Shown here: positions 42,227 to 50,151 of the stretch, in pieces
How positions within the stretch are numbered: the stretch's first letter is position 1
Layout of the letters: each line of letters opens with the position of its first letter
Assembly: GCF_020524285.1 (NCBI RefSeq)
Contig: NZ_JAIVKX010000021.1
Coordinates: forward strand, 1 to 64,000
DNA: 64,000 nt
Direction: 5' to 3'
Source: Alloyangia pacifica
GTDB lineage: Bacteria; Pseudomonadota; Alphaproteobacteria; Rhodobacterales; Rhodobacteraceae
Program-made: the position numbers and the translations under genes
The notes under the pieces: generated by a model
Seen by the model: only the letters and a program-made list of their open reading frames with translations
Told to the model about the DNA's origin: nothing
Database searches by the model: none

Positions 42227-43177
42227 TTAGTTCTGGCCGATCTCGGCGATCTGCTTGTAGACCTCCTCGCCCCAGACCTCGGTGCCGAGCTCGTCGCGCA
42301 CCGATTGGGTCGCCTCGATGAAGGGCGCCTTTTCGGGGTAGGTCACGGTGACGCCGGCAGCTTCCATCTCGGCGAGAATCTTTTCCTGCTCCTGCGGGAG
42401 CATCTCTTCGATCACCTTGGTGGATTCCTCGTTGGCGCGGACCATCAGCGCCTTGTCCTCGTCGGACAGGTCCTGCCAGAAGCTTTCCGAGATGGTCACA
42501 TAGGCGGGCTTCACGATGTAATCGATCATCGCGACGCCCTCCTGCACCTCGTGGAATTTCTGCGCGTAGATCGTCTCGATCGGGTTTTCCTGGCCGTCGA
42601 CGATTCCGGTCTGCAGCGCGGTGTAGACCTCGGCGAAGGCCATCGGGGTCGGGTTCGCGCCGAGCGCCGAGAGCGACTTGACGTAGTAGTCACGCTCGGG
42701 TGCCCGCAGCTTCAGGCCGCTCAGGTCGTCGATGGTGTTGATCACCTTGTTGGCGCTGATCTGACGCGGGCTGCGCGGCATGAAGCCGAGGATGCGGACC
42801 ATGCGCTCGTCGACGAGGCGCTGGTTCCACTCCTGGCCGAAGTCGGTATCGAGCACCTCGGCATAGTCGCCCATGTCGCTCATCAGGTAGGGCAGGGCGA
42901 GATACTCGATCTCCTTCAGGCCCGGATCGCCCGAGGCGAGGATCTGCGTCGAGCCGAGCGCCATCTGCGAATAGACTTCCTTGGGCTTGCCGAGCTGGTC
43001 GCCGGGGAAGATCGTCACGGTGTGTTCCGAGTTCGCCTCGACCACTTCCTTGAACTTCTCGGCACCTGCGTAGGGGGCTTCGCCGGGCTGGGCCCAGGTC
43101 GCGTAGCGAATCTCGTCGGCCTGTGCGGCGAGCGTGGTGCTCGCCAGCAGGGCGGCGGCAATGGTGAACTTATTCAT
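42227..43177 (-). CDS. TRAP transporter periplasmic binding protein DctP
   Basis: 316-aa DctP-family protein. The signal peptide is residues 1-20 (IAAALLASTTLAAQA). The family signature at the hinge is TIDDLSGLKLRAPERDYYVKSLSALGANPTPMAFAEVYTALQTGIVDGQENP, with the conserved arginine (LKLRAP) that binds a substrate carboxylate. It delivers a carboxylated solute to the DctQM membrane pair upstream in the same operon. It lies 5 bp after the creatininase gene, an unusual order because DctP is normally beside DctQ. Confidence 0.9.
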   Translation of the reverse strand: MNKFTIAAALLASTTLAAQADEIRYATWAQPGEAPYAGAEKFKEVVEANSEHTVTIFPGDQLGKPKEVYSQMALGSTQILASGDPGLKEIEYLALPYLMSDMGDYAEVLDTDFGQEWNQRLVDERMVRILGFMPRSPRQISANKVINTIDDLSGLKLRAPERDYYVKSLSALGANPTPMAFAEVYTALQTGIVDGQENPIETIYAQKFHEVQEGVAMIDYIVKPAYVTISESFWQDLSDEDKALMVRANEESTKVIEEMLPQEQEKILAEMEAAGVTVTYPEKAPFIEATQSVRDELGTEVWGEEVYKQIAEIGQN

Positions 43178-43182
43178 GTCTT

Positions 43183-44013
43183 TTACTTCCCTGTTTTCTG
43201 CATGGCCGGAACTTTCGGGTCGCTCGCGCGGAAATGGGCGATGAAGTCGCTGCAGAAGGCCACGAGGTGCTCTGCAATCTTCTTGCCCTTGTCCGCGGAC
43301 GAGCGGGCGGGATCGCCGGCCACGATCCCGTCGGGGCAGCGGTCGTCAACGTTGACCGGCATGCCGATTTCGATGTCCTGGAATTTCACCCCGGCGAGCC
43401 CCGCCACCGGCAGATCCGCGAGCGTGCCCGGCGTTTCCGGCAGCTTTGCGCGGTCTGCGTGGGTCAGCTGCGGGAAGTAGTGCATGTAGACCGAGGTCAC
43501 CGGGTCGCCGCCATGGGAGAAGGCCTTCTTGCCGAAGTCGCCGTGCAGCTCGGTCCAGAGCGCATCGGGGATCGAGCGCCACAGGTTGATGCAGGGCACC
43601 AGCAGCCCGTGCTTCTTGCGCGCGTTGCGGATCACCTGGTCGACCAGCGGGTAGTTGCCGCTGTGGCCGTTGAGAATGACGATCCGGGTGAAACCGTGGT
43701 CGAGGAAATTGTCGAGAATGTCGGTCAGCGTGGCGCGGAAGGCGTCGGCCGAGAGCGCGATGCCGCCAGGCACGGTGCGGAAGTACTCGGCATAGCCGAA
43801 GGGCAGGGTCGGGGCGGCGATGGCGCCCGAGGCCAGCGCCACCCCGGCCGCGACCTCGCGGGTCAGCATGAAGTCCCCCATCGGAACCATCGGCCCCTGG
43901 ATTTCCTGCGATCCCAGCGGGATCAGGATGACCGGCTTTTCCTCGGCCCTGGACCAGGCGTCGAATTGCTCGAAGGTCATGTTTTCCAGAAGATTTTGGT
44001 GGTCAGCAGTCAT
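43183..44013 (-). CDS. Creatininase-family amidohydrolase
   Basis: 276-aa protein of the creatininase/MftE superfamily. PLGSQEIQGPMVPMGD replaces the usual E-x-H-G-P-H-L-P motif, so the first histidine ligand is Gln. The second motif ILNGHSGNYPL (His) is intact and a third, SHGGDPVTS, is recognisable. Metal binding may be altered. The ATG at 44013 has GGAGA 6 bp upstream; a TTG 7 codons earlier is possible. It sits between the TRAP permease and binding-protein genes, so it probably hydrolyses the transported amide or lactam. The substrate is unknown. Confidence 0.82.
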   Translation of the reverse strand: MTADHQNLLENMTFEQFDAWSRAEEKPVILIPLGSQEIQGPMVPMGDFMLTREVAAGVALASGAIAAPTLPFGYAEYFRTVPGGIALSADAFRATLTDILDNFLDHGFTRIVILNGHSGNYPLVDQVIRNARKKHGLLVPCINLWRSIPDALWTELHGDFGKKAFSHGGDPVTSVYMHYFPQLTHADRAKLPETPGTLADLPVAGLAGVKFQDIEIGMPVNVDDRCPDGIVAGDPARSSADKGKKIAEHLVAFCSDFIAHFRASDPKVPAMQKTGK

Positions 44014-44030
44014 AGTGGTCTCCGTTCGGC

Positions 44031-45308
44031 TCAATCGCCGAAGACGAGGTTGGGAAGGAAGAGGCTGATCTGCGGGAAGCAGACCAGGAGGATGATCGCC
44101 AGCACCAGCGGTACGTAGAAGGGCAGCATGGCGCGCACCATCTGCAGGTGGCTGATCTTGGCGATGTCCTGGGCGATGAACAGCAGCACGCCGACCGGCG
44201 GGGTGGCGCCGCCGATGATCAGCACGAAGACCATCAGCACGCCGAAATGCACCGGGTCGATGCCGAACTGTAGGATCACCGGCACGAGGATCGGGGTCAG
44301 CACGATCTCGGCCGAGGAGGCGACCATCAGCAGGCCGACGCCGAGCAGCATGAGCACGATCAGGAAGAGCGCGATCAGCGGGTCTTCGGAGATCGAGGAG
44401 ATCGAGTTGGCGATCGCCAGAGGCACGCCCTCGCGGACCATGATCCAGGAGAAGGCCGAGGCGACGGCGATGATCGACAGGATGCGTGCGGTGCCGAGCG
44501 CGGTGGTGGTCACCGCGACGAGCATGTCGCGCAGGCTGACGTTCTTGTAGATGAAGCCTAGGCAGAGCGCGTAGAGCACGGCGACGGCGGCGGCCTCGGT
44601 CGGCGAGAAGATCCCCAGCAGGATGCCAGACACGATGATCACCGGGAACATCAGAGCGGCGAAGCCCTGGGCAAAGGCGGTGCGGACCTCGGGGAAGGAG
44701 GCGCGCTCATAGCGCGGCAGCTTGGCGTAGCGCGCGTAGAAATATGTGAAGGCCATCTGCGTGCTGATGATCACCAGCCCCGGCAGGATGCCGGCGAGCA
44801 GCAGCCGTCCGACCGAGACGTTGGCCAGCGTGCCGTAGATCACCAGCGAGACCGAGGGCGGCACCATCGGGCCGACCATCGAGGAGGCCACGGTGACCGC
44901 CGCCGAGAAGGGGGCCGGGTAGCCCTCGCGCTTCATCGCCGGGATCAGCACCGAGCCGAGCGCGGTGGTGTCGGCGGTGGGCGAGCCGGACATGCCCGAG
45001 AAGATCAGTGAGGCGAAGATGTTCACCTGCGCCAGCCCGCCGTGGATGTGGCCGACGCAGACCTTCGCGAGGTTGATGATCCGGTCGGTCAGCTTGCAGG
45101 CGTTCATCAGCTCGCCGGCGAGAAAGAAGAACGGGATCGCCAGGATCAGGAAAGAGTCGACCGAGGAGGTCATGCGCTGGGTCAGCAGCGCGAGGTTGAT
45201 GTCGGAGAAGTAGAAATAGGTCAGCGAGGCGGTGCCGATCGCGAAGACCAGGGGCAGTCCGGTGAACAGCAGCACCAGCAGCAGCAGGATAATCAGGGTC
45301 GTCAGCAT
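44031..45308 (-). CDS. TRAP transporter large permease DctM
   Basis: 425-aa polytopic protein with ~12 TM segments. DctM signatures are SSVDSFLILAIPFFFLAGELMN, then LIFSGMSGSPTADTTALGSVLIPAMKREGYP, and in the second half FGVLMVFVLIIGGATPPVGV. It carries sodium-driven uptake with DctQ and DctP. It starts 9 bp after dctQ. Confidence 0.92.
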   Translation of the reverse strand: MLTTLIILLLLVLLFTGLPLVFAIGTASLTYFYFSDINLALLTQRMTSSVDSFLILAIPFFFLAGELMNACKLTDRIINLAKVCVGHIHGGLAQVNIFASLIFSGMSGSPTADTTALGSVLIPAMKREGYPAPFSAAVTVASSMVGPMVPPSVSLVIYGTLANVSVGRLLLAGILPGLVIISTQMAFTYFYARYAKLPRYERASFPEVRTAFAQGFAALMFPVIIVSGILLGIFSPTEAAAVAVLYALCLGFIYKNVSLRDMLVAVTTTALGTARILSIIAVASAFSWIMVREGVPLAIANSISSISEDPLIALFLIVLMLLGVGLLMVASSAEIVLTPILVPVILQFGIDPVHFGVLMVFVLIIGGATPPVGVLLFIAQDIAKISHLQMVRAMLPFYVPLVLAIILLVCFPQISLFLPNLVFGD

Positions 45309-45317
45309 GGTCTGGCC

Positions 45318-45824
45318 TTACATCGCGTCGTTTTCGACATGCGCCGGGTCGATCCGGCTCAGCCCGGGGCGGCGGTAGAAGATCCGGGCGAGGATCGCGA
45401 TCACCATCAGCGCGCAGCCGACCGTGGCGGCGAGGCGGATGTGGCCGATCTTCAGCGGCAGGGCGGACATGTCCTGCATCATCTCGATCTTCACCAGCGT
45501 GATGGAGTGCCAGCCGAGCACCGCGAGAAAGAACAGCGAGACCACCGCGTTGAACACCCGCATGGCGGCGCGCAGCCGCGGCGGCGCGGCCTTGAGGAAG
45601 ACTTCGACGTTAAGGTGGCGGCCATCGTAGCAGACCGCGGAGGCGCCGATGAAGGTGATCCAGACGATCAGCAAGCGCACGAATTCCTCGCTCCAGATCA
45701 GCGGGGCATTGAAGGCGTAGCGCATGATGATCTGCAGCAAGGTCGTGGCGACCACGACGATGAGCATGATCGTGACGATCCATCGGACCGGTCGAAAGAG
45801 GTCGAGAGGTTCTTGGCGAGTCAT
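45318..45824 (-). CDS. TRAP transporter small permease DctQ
   Basis: 168-aa membrane protein with four TM helices, including the conserved RYAFNAPLIWSEEFVRLLIVWITFIGAS. It is the first gene of the operon dctQ-dctM-creatininase-dctP-M20, transcribed leftward from the divergent region shared with a LysR gene. Confidence 0.9.
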   Translation of the reverse strand: MTRQEPLDLFRPVRWIVTIMLIVVVATTLLQIIMRYAFNAPLIWSEEFVRLLIVWITFIGASAVCYDGRHLNVEVFLKAAPPRLRAAMRVFNAVVSLFFLAVLGWHSITLVKIEMMQDMSALPLKIGHIRLAATVGCALMVIAILARIFYRRPGLSRIDPAHVENDAM

Positions 45825-45874
45825 ATGGGTGTCCTGTTGGTTGATGCAGACCAGCAGCCTTGCGTCTTCAAGTC

Positions 45875-45897
45875 CAATATATGAATAGTATGTATTG
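45875..45897. promoter_or_regulatory. Candidate LysR operator between the TRAP operon and its regulator
   Basis: CAATA (45875-45879) and TATTG (45893-45897) are the outer arms of a 23-bp dyad, CAATAyAT...ATrTATTG, containing T-N11-A type spacing. It lies centrally in the 95-bp gap between the divergent dctQ and LysR genes, in a local AT-rich patch, as expected for an LTTR binding site controlling both. Confidence 0.6.
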
Positions 45898-45919
45898 TTC
45901 TGTTTTGGGGAATAATTGG

Positions 45920-46825
45920 ATGAAAGGCGTTGAGATCCGCCACTTGCGCTACTTCATGCGTGTCGCACAGGAACTGCACTTTGGCCGCGCTGCCGAGATA
46001 TTGGGCGTCAGCCAGGCACCGCTGTCGCAGCAGATCCGCCAGCTCGAAGAGCGCATCGGCGTGCGGCTCTTCGACCGGACCACCCGTACGGTGACCCTCA
46101 CCCCGGCGGGGCGTGCGCTTTTCGAAAAGTCGGGCGAGGCGCTGCTGAGCTTCCAGGACGCCATCGACGAGGCGCGGACGGTGGGCGGGCTGAAGGCCGG
46201 GCGGCTGCGGATCGGCGCCATGTCCTCGGCGATCTACTCGGTGCTGCCGAGCGCGCTGCACGCGCTTTCGGACCAGGCCCCGGCGGTGCAGTTCGACATG
46301 AGTTTCCACACCACCGAGGAACAGTTGCCGCTGCTAGCGGAGCGCAAGATCGACGTGGCCTTCATCCGCCCGCCGCGCAGCATGAGCGGGCTGCAGACGT
46401 TCGAGGTGCACCGCGAGGGATTTGCCGCCGTGCTGCCCAGCAGCTCGCCGTTGGCGGCGCGCAAGGCGCTGCGGGTCGAGGATCTGAGGGACGAGAATTT
46501 CATCGGCTTCAGCGACATCCGCGGCATCTCCTACCAGGAAATCGTGTTCCAGCATTGCCGCGCCGCCGGCTTCTCGCCGAACATCGTGCAACGGGTCAGC
46601 CATACCAAGGCGGTGGTGGTGCTGGTGGCCGCGGGGCTTGGCGTGGGCGTGGTGCCGCGCTGGGTCGAGCACGAGCCGATGGAGGGTCTGGTGGTGCGCC
46701 CGCTCGACGAGTTGCCCGAGGCGATCTCGCTGGTCGCGGCCTGGCGGGCGGACGGGTTCAACCCTTTCGTCGAGCTCTTCGTGCAGTGCCTGAAGGACGT
46801 CGTGCGGTCGAAGGCGGCGAAATAG
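45920..46825 (+). CDS. LysR-family regulator of the TRAP operon
   Basis: 301-aa LTTR. The N-terminal HTH is VEIRHLRYFMRVAQELHFGRAAEILGVSQAPLSQQIRQLEERIG. The effector domain follows from GRLRIGAMSSAIYSVLPSAL and resembles BenM/CatM-type regulators of aromatic or carboxylate catabolism. The ATG at 45920 follows GGGGAA by 7 bp and gives the family N-terminus. Divergent from dctQ. Confidence 0.92.
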   Translation: MKGVEIRHLRYFMRVAQELHFGRAAEILGVSQAPLSQQIRQLEERIGVRLFDRTTRTVTLTPAGRALFEKSGEALLSFQDAIDEARTVGGLKAGRLRIGAMSSAIYSVLPSALHALSDQAPAVQFDMSFHTTEEQLPLLAERKIDVAFIRPPRSMSGLQTFEVHREGFAAVLPSSSPLAARKALRVEDLRDENFIGFSDIRGISYQEIVFQHCRAAGFSPNIVQRVSHTKAVVVLVAAGLGVGVVPRWVEHEPMEGLVVRPLDELPEAISLVAAWRADGFNPFVELFVQCLKDVVRSKAAK

Positions 46826-46849
46826 CCGGGTGCGGGTCGCGCGCCCGGC
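46825..46849. terminator. Hairpin between convergent LysR and MT-A70-like genes
   Basis: GCCGGG (46825-46830) and CCCGGC (46844-46849), with inner pairs GCG/CGC, form a stem overlapping the LysR stop codon and abutting the end of the convergent gene. There is no T-run, so termination would be weak or factor-dependent. Confidence 0.4.
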
Positions 46850-46852
46850 CGG

Positions 46853-47407
46853 TCAGCGCGCCGGGTCTTGCCCGTCCCAGGAGGTCCAGCCGTCACGGGC
46901 GTCCGGCGCGAAGAGCTCGAGGAACGGCCCCCAGCTGCAGCGCTCGATGATCTGGTACTGCTGCTCGGGCTTCTGCGCTGCCTCCGGGGTGGCCTCGTCG
47001 CCGGGCTGGATGAAGTTCACCGTGCTGCGTGCGGGGGCGAGCGTCCGGACGTTCTTGCCGCGGATACCGAACAGCAGGATCTCGGTCATGTCGACGAAGC
47101 TGTCGGTCTCGGTTTCGGGACCGGTGCTGAGCGACTTCTGCCAGATGATGTTGCTGGTGTACTTGAAGCCCCAGGACTTCAGCACCTTCATGCCCTCCGG
47201 CAGCAGGCTGTTGGGCACCCAGAGGTAGCAGTGCGACCGGTCGTCCATGTGGTCGGCCACCGGCAGCGCGCAGATCTCCTCGAGCGAGAGGTTTGCCCCG
47301 TCTCCCTTGCCGCGGGCGCCGAAGGGGTCCGCCAGCACGCATCCGAAAGTCTGGCCGTCGAGAAAGGCGTTCAGCCGGGTCGCTGTGCTCGCTGAGTTGT
47401 CCATCAT
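46853..47407 (-). CDS. MT-A70-family protein with altered catalytic motif
   Basis: 184-aa protein matching MT-A70 adenine methyltransferases in order: LSLEEICALPV, then CYLWVPNSLLPEGMKVLKSWGFKYTSNIIWQK, then EILLFGIRGK, then KPEQQYQIIERCSWGPFLELFA and GWTSWDG. The catalytic DPPW that should precede LSLEEI reads DPFG (residues 27-30), so base flipping/methyl transfer may be lost or changed. The start is ATG 47407 with AAGGA 7 bp upstream. It could be a degenerate DNA/RNA N6-adenine methyltransferase or a non-catalytic partner. A stand-alone gene. Confidence 0.8.
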   Translation of the reverse strand: MMDNSASTATRLNAFLDGQTFGCVLADPFGARGKGDGANLSLEEICALPVADHMDDRSHCYLWVPNSLLPEGMKVLKSWGFKYTSNIIWQKSLSTGPETETDSFVDMTEILLFGIRGKNVRTLAPARSTVNFIQPGDEATPEAAQKPEQQYQIIERCSWGPFLELFAPDARDGWTSWDGQDPAR

Positions 47408-47836
47408 CTGTATCCTTGCTTCGCGTCCCGGATATCCGAGGAATGGGCGCAAAAGTCGACCCTTCTTCCGCAGGATCCTCGCGTCCGGCGCCGCGGGTTG
47501 CGGCGGGGCACCTTTTGGCTGCGACCATCGGGGATCTGCGCGGCAAGGGGCGGCGCCAGGCCTGCAGCTTCGGCGTGCCGCGGTTTCCGGGATGAGTGTC
47601 GGGGCACCATAGGAACGCGCCCCTGGCGCAGTGGAGGTTTGTGTTGACAGACCCGGCCCGATGTTGCTGCAATCCAGGAGTGTTTTAGCGATATTTCAAT
47701 TCACCCAAAAAATGCGAGCTGTCGTTCTCGGTCATTGAGACTTTGCGACGTTCCAATTGTTTCTTTCGGCAGGCGCGTGATATAAATGCGCAGCTTTTCC
47801 CATTCAACCCAGGGGTCGGTCTATGAGATTTAGCAT
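47408..47836. other. Intergenic region before the LuxR-type gene
   Basis: 429 bp without a supported gene, shifting from GC-rich (to ~47640) to clearly AT-richer near 47690-47836. TTGACA at 47644-47649 has no convincing -10 at the right distance. No dyad stands out. It probably contains the promoter of the LuxR-type regulator. Confidence 0.4.
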
Positions 47837-48544
47837 ATGTTCGAGAACCTATATTCAAAAAGTCATGCGAGCGGCGAAAATCAGGAGACAGCATACGTTT
47901 GTGGAGAAAAACTGGTCGGACTGTTCGATAGAAGCGCAGCCATGTGCTCGGCCCTTGCGACGCAATTGAACGAGGAAGGGGATTTCGACTGCCGGGGGTT
48001 CATTCTGGGGAATGTCGATATTCTCGAAATGGCGCTGAGTTACAGGCCAAGTGTCCTAATTGTCGATCCGTTGGAATTTGGCTCGCCAGATATATCAAGA
48101 TGGTCCAGCGTTGTGGATCAAATTAGAAGCGTCAGTCCGGAGACAAAGCTCCTCGGATATACACTCAGGGTGGATGGTGACACGCTGCGTGTCGCGATCG
48201 AGGCGCAGTTGCACGGCTGCGTTGGACGGAATGCGAACCTGCAGCAGCTGAAGGTCGCGATCGCGGCGATCCTGTCTGGTGGCGTGTACTTCGATCCCGG
48301 GTTCGTGCCGCTGCTGTCGCGGATCCTCGGCAAGCGCAGCGCCGGTGCCGATGGGCTGAGCGAGCGGGAGCGGCAGGTCGTGGCACGGGTTGCGAAGGGC
48401 CAGAACGCCAAGGAGATCGGCAGCGCGCTGTCGATCAGCGCCAAGACGGTCGAGACCTACAAGGCGCGGGCGCAGACCAAGCTCGGGCTGCGCAGCCGCG
48501 CCGAGCTCGTGGACTACGCGCTGTCGCAGGGTCTGTGGACCTGA
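47837..48544 (+). CDS. LuxR/FixJ-type response regulator-like transcription factor
   Basis: 235-aa protein. The N-terminal ~140 residues look like a receiver-type fold (VLIVDPLEFG, with Asp ~77 where the phospho-acceptor strand ends; LLGYTLRVDGDTLRVAIEAQLHGCVGR). The C-terminal GerE/LuxR HTH is LSERERQVVARVAKGQNAKEIGSALSISAKTVETYKARAQTKLGLRSRAELVDYAL. The first half is less GC-rich than the HTH half. It is encoded just upstream of, and on the same strand as, the alginate-type operon, and is the obvious candidate regulator. Confidence 0.85.
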   Translation: MFENLYSKSHASGENQETAYVCGEKLVGLFDRSAAMCSALATQLNEEGDFDCRGFILGNVDILEMALSYRPSVLIVDPLEFGSPDISRWSSVVDQIRSVSPETKLLGYTLRVDGDTLRVAIEAQLHGCVGRNANLQQLKVAIAAILSGGVYFDPGFVPLLSRILGKRSAGADGLSERERQVVARVAKGQNAKEIGSALSISAKTVETYKARAQTKLGLRSRAELVDYALSQGLWT

Positions 48545-48732
48545 GCCCCGCCGGGTGCCGTCTTCGGTGCCTGCGCGGCGCCCGCCCCGCGGCGAAACAT
48601 GCCGCCGACGCCGGCACTGCATCCTGAGAACTCGCAATTTCGCAGCCGCGCCGTCGCCCTCCGGCGCGGGCGTGCTCGTCTGGCGTTCTCGGATGGCGCG
48701 GCCGACCGTCCGGCGGAGATGACGGGAGTTTG

Positions 48733-48764
48733 CCTACAGCTGTAGGGATTTTTCCGACTATATC
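48733..48764 (+). promoter_or_regulatory. Palindrome and -10 element of the algD operon promoter
   Basis: CCTACAGCTGTAGG at 48733-48746 is a perfect 14-bp palindrome. TATATC at 48759-48764 is a plausible -10, placing the palindrome over the -35 position, a class-II activator geometry. No good -35 hexamer is present, as expected for an activator-dependent promoter. It lies 80-93 bp before the algD start. LuxR-type dimers bind palindromes of this length. Confidence 0.6.
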
Positions 48765-48825
48765 GCGCCTTCGCCCTTCTGCAGGCTGCAAGAAATCGGC
48801 TTCCAACGCAGTCCATGAGGTAGAG

Positions 48826-50145
48826 ATGGCCAGGATCAGTGTGTTCGGGATTGGCTACGTCGGTGTTGTCGCGGCGGCCTGTCTTGCCAAGGCGGGGCAC
48901 CGGGTCACGGCGGTCGATGTCGACCAGGGCAAGATCGACGCGGTCAATGCCGGGACGTCCCCGATCGTGGAGAAGGGCCTTGGCGCGCTGGTGGCCGAAA
49001 CCGTGGGCGCGGGCCTACTGTCGGCGACCGCGTCGGTCGCCGAAGCGATTTCCGGCAGCGATGCGTCTTTCGTCTGCGTCGGCACGCCCTCGGGCCCGGA
49101 CGGGGCGGTCGGGCTGACCCATGTCGCGGAGGTCTGCAAGGCGATCGGCGGCGCCCTGGCGGCGAAGGATAGCTTCCACTCGGTTGTCCTGCGCTCGACC
49201 ATCGTGCCCGGAACCTGCGAGGGCACATGTATTCCGCTGCTCGAGCAAAACTCCGGCAAGACGGCGGGCGAGGCATTCGGCGTCGGCTACTACCCCGAGT
49301 TTCTGCGCGAAGGCACGGCCATTGAGGATTATCACGATCCCGGTCTGGTTGTATTCGGGTCTCTGGACCCGGTCACCGAAACGCTGCTTCGCGAGATCAA
49401 TTCCGACATGGATTGCGCCGTCCACGCGGTGGATTTGCGCACCGCGGAGATGGTGAAATACACCTCCAATTCATGGCGGGCGGTGAAGGTTTCCTTTGCA
49501 AACGAGATTGGAAATATTTCCAAGTCCTGCGGTCTTGACGGCCAGACGGTGATGGAAATTCTCTGCTCGGACCACAAGGTCGCGATTTCTCCCTACTTCA
49601 TGCGGCCGGGATTTGCCTTTGGCGGGTCTTGCTTGCCCAAGGATATCCGGGCCCTGCGCCATCTCGCGGCGCGAAAGGGCGTGACCACGCCGTTGCTTGG
49701 CGCGGTGGAGGCCGCGAACGCCGAGCAGATCGACCGCGCCGAGACGCTGGTCGCCGAGGCCAGGGCGCGCCGGGTCGGCCTGATCGGGGTCAGTTTCAAG
49801 GCAGGTACCGATGATTTGCGCGAAAGTCCGCTTGCTGAACTCGCCTCTAGATTGATCCGTTCGGGCATCTCGGTCGAGATCTACGACCCCTTCGTCTTCG
49901 AGGCTTTCGCCGCCGGGCATGCCACTGCCGGGCGCGGCAATGCCGCGGTGCCCGATCTCGAGACCCGCCTCGTCGGCAATCTCGACACGTTGCTCGAGCG
50001 GTCCGACGCCATCGTGGTCGGGAACCTCTACACGGATGCGCTGCCGTCGCTTGCGAGGGCCGCGGCGCGGACGCCGATGATCGATCTGACACGGCTCGAC
50101 CGCAGCCTCGTCTCGGGCGGCGGCTATGCCGGCATCTGCTGGTAG
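48826..50145 (+). CDS. algD: GDP-mannose 6-dehydrogenase
   Basis: 439-aa UDP/GDP-sugar dehydrogenase making GDP-mannuronate, the alginate precursor. The Rossmann loop GIGYVGVVAAACLAKAGH is at residues 8-25, VCVGTPSGPDG follows, GYYPEFLREGTAIEDYHDP is the central signature, and the catalytic cysteine is Cys269 in FAFGGSCLPKD, one residue from its position in Pseudomonas AlgD. The ATG at 48826 follows GAGG. It is first in the operon. UDP-glucose dehydrogenase is the alternative, but the alg8/alg44/algI/algX/algF neighbours favour GDP-mannose. Confidence 0.9.
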   Translation: MARISVFGIGYVGVVAAACLAKAGHRVTAVDVDQGKIDAVNAGTSPIVEKGLGALVAETVGAGLLSATASVAEAISGSDASFVCVGTPSGPDGAVGLTHVAEVCKAIGGALAAKDSFHSVVLRSTIVPGTCEGTCIPLLEQNSGKTAGEAFGVGYYPEFLREGTAIEDYHDPGLVVFGSLDPVTETLLREINSDMDCAVHAVDLRTAEMVKYTSNSWRAVKVSFANEIGNISKSCGLDGQTVMEILCSDHKVAISPYFMRPGFAFGGSCLPKDIRALRHLAARKGVTTPLLGAVEAANAEQIDRAETLVAEARARRVGLIGVSFKAGTDDLRESPLAELASRLIRSGISVEIYDPFVFEAFAAGHATAGRGNAAVPDLETRLVGNLDTLLERSDAIVVGNLYTDALPSLARAAARTPMIDLTRLDRSLVSGGGYAGICW

Positions 50146-50151
50146 GGCGCG

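Noticed and set aside
47644-47672. Sigma-70 promoter from the TTGACA upstream of the LuxR-type gene
   Set aside because: The -35 hexamer is perfect, but no recognisable -10 lies 16-18 bp downstream.
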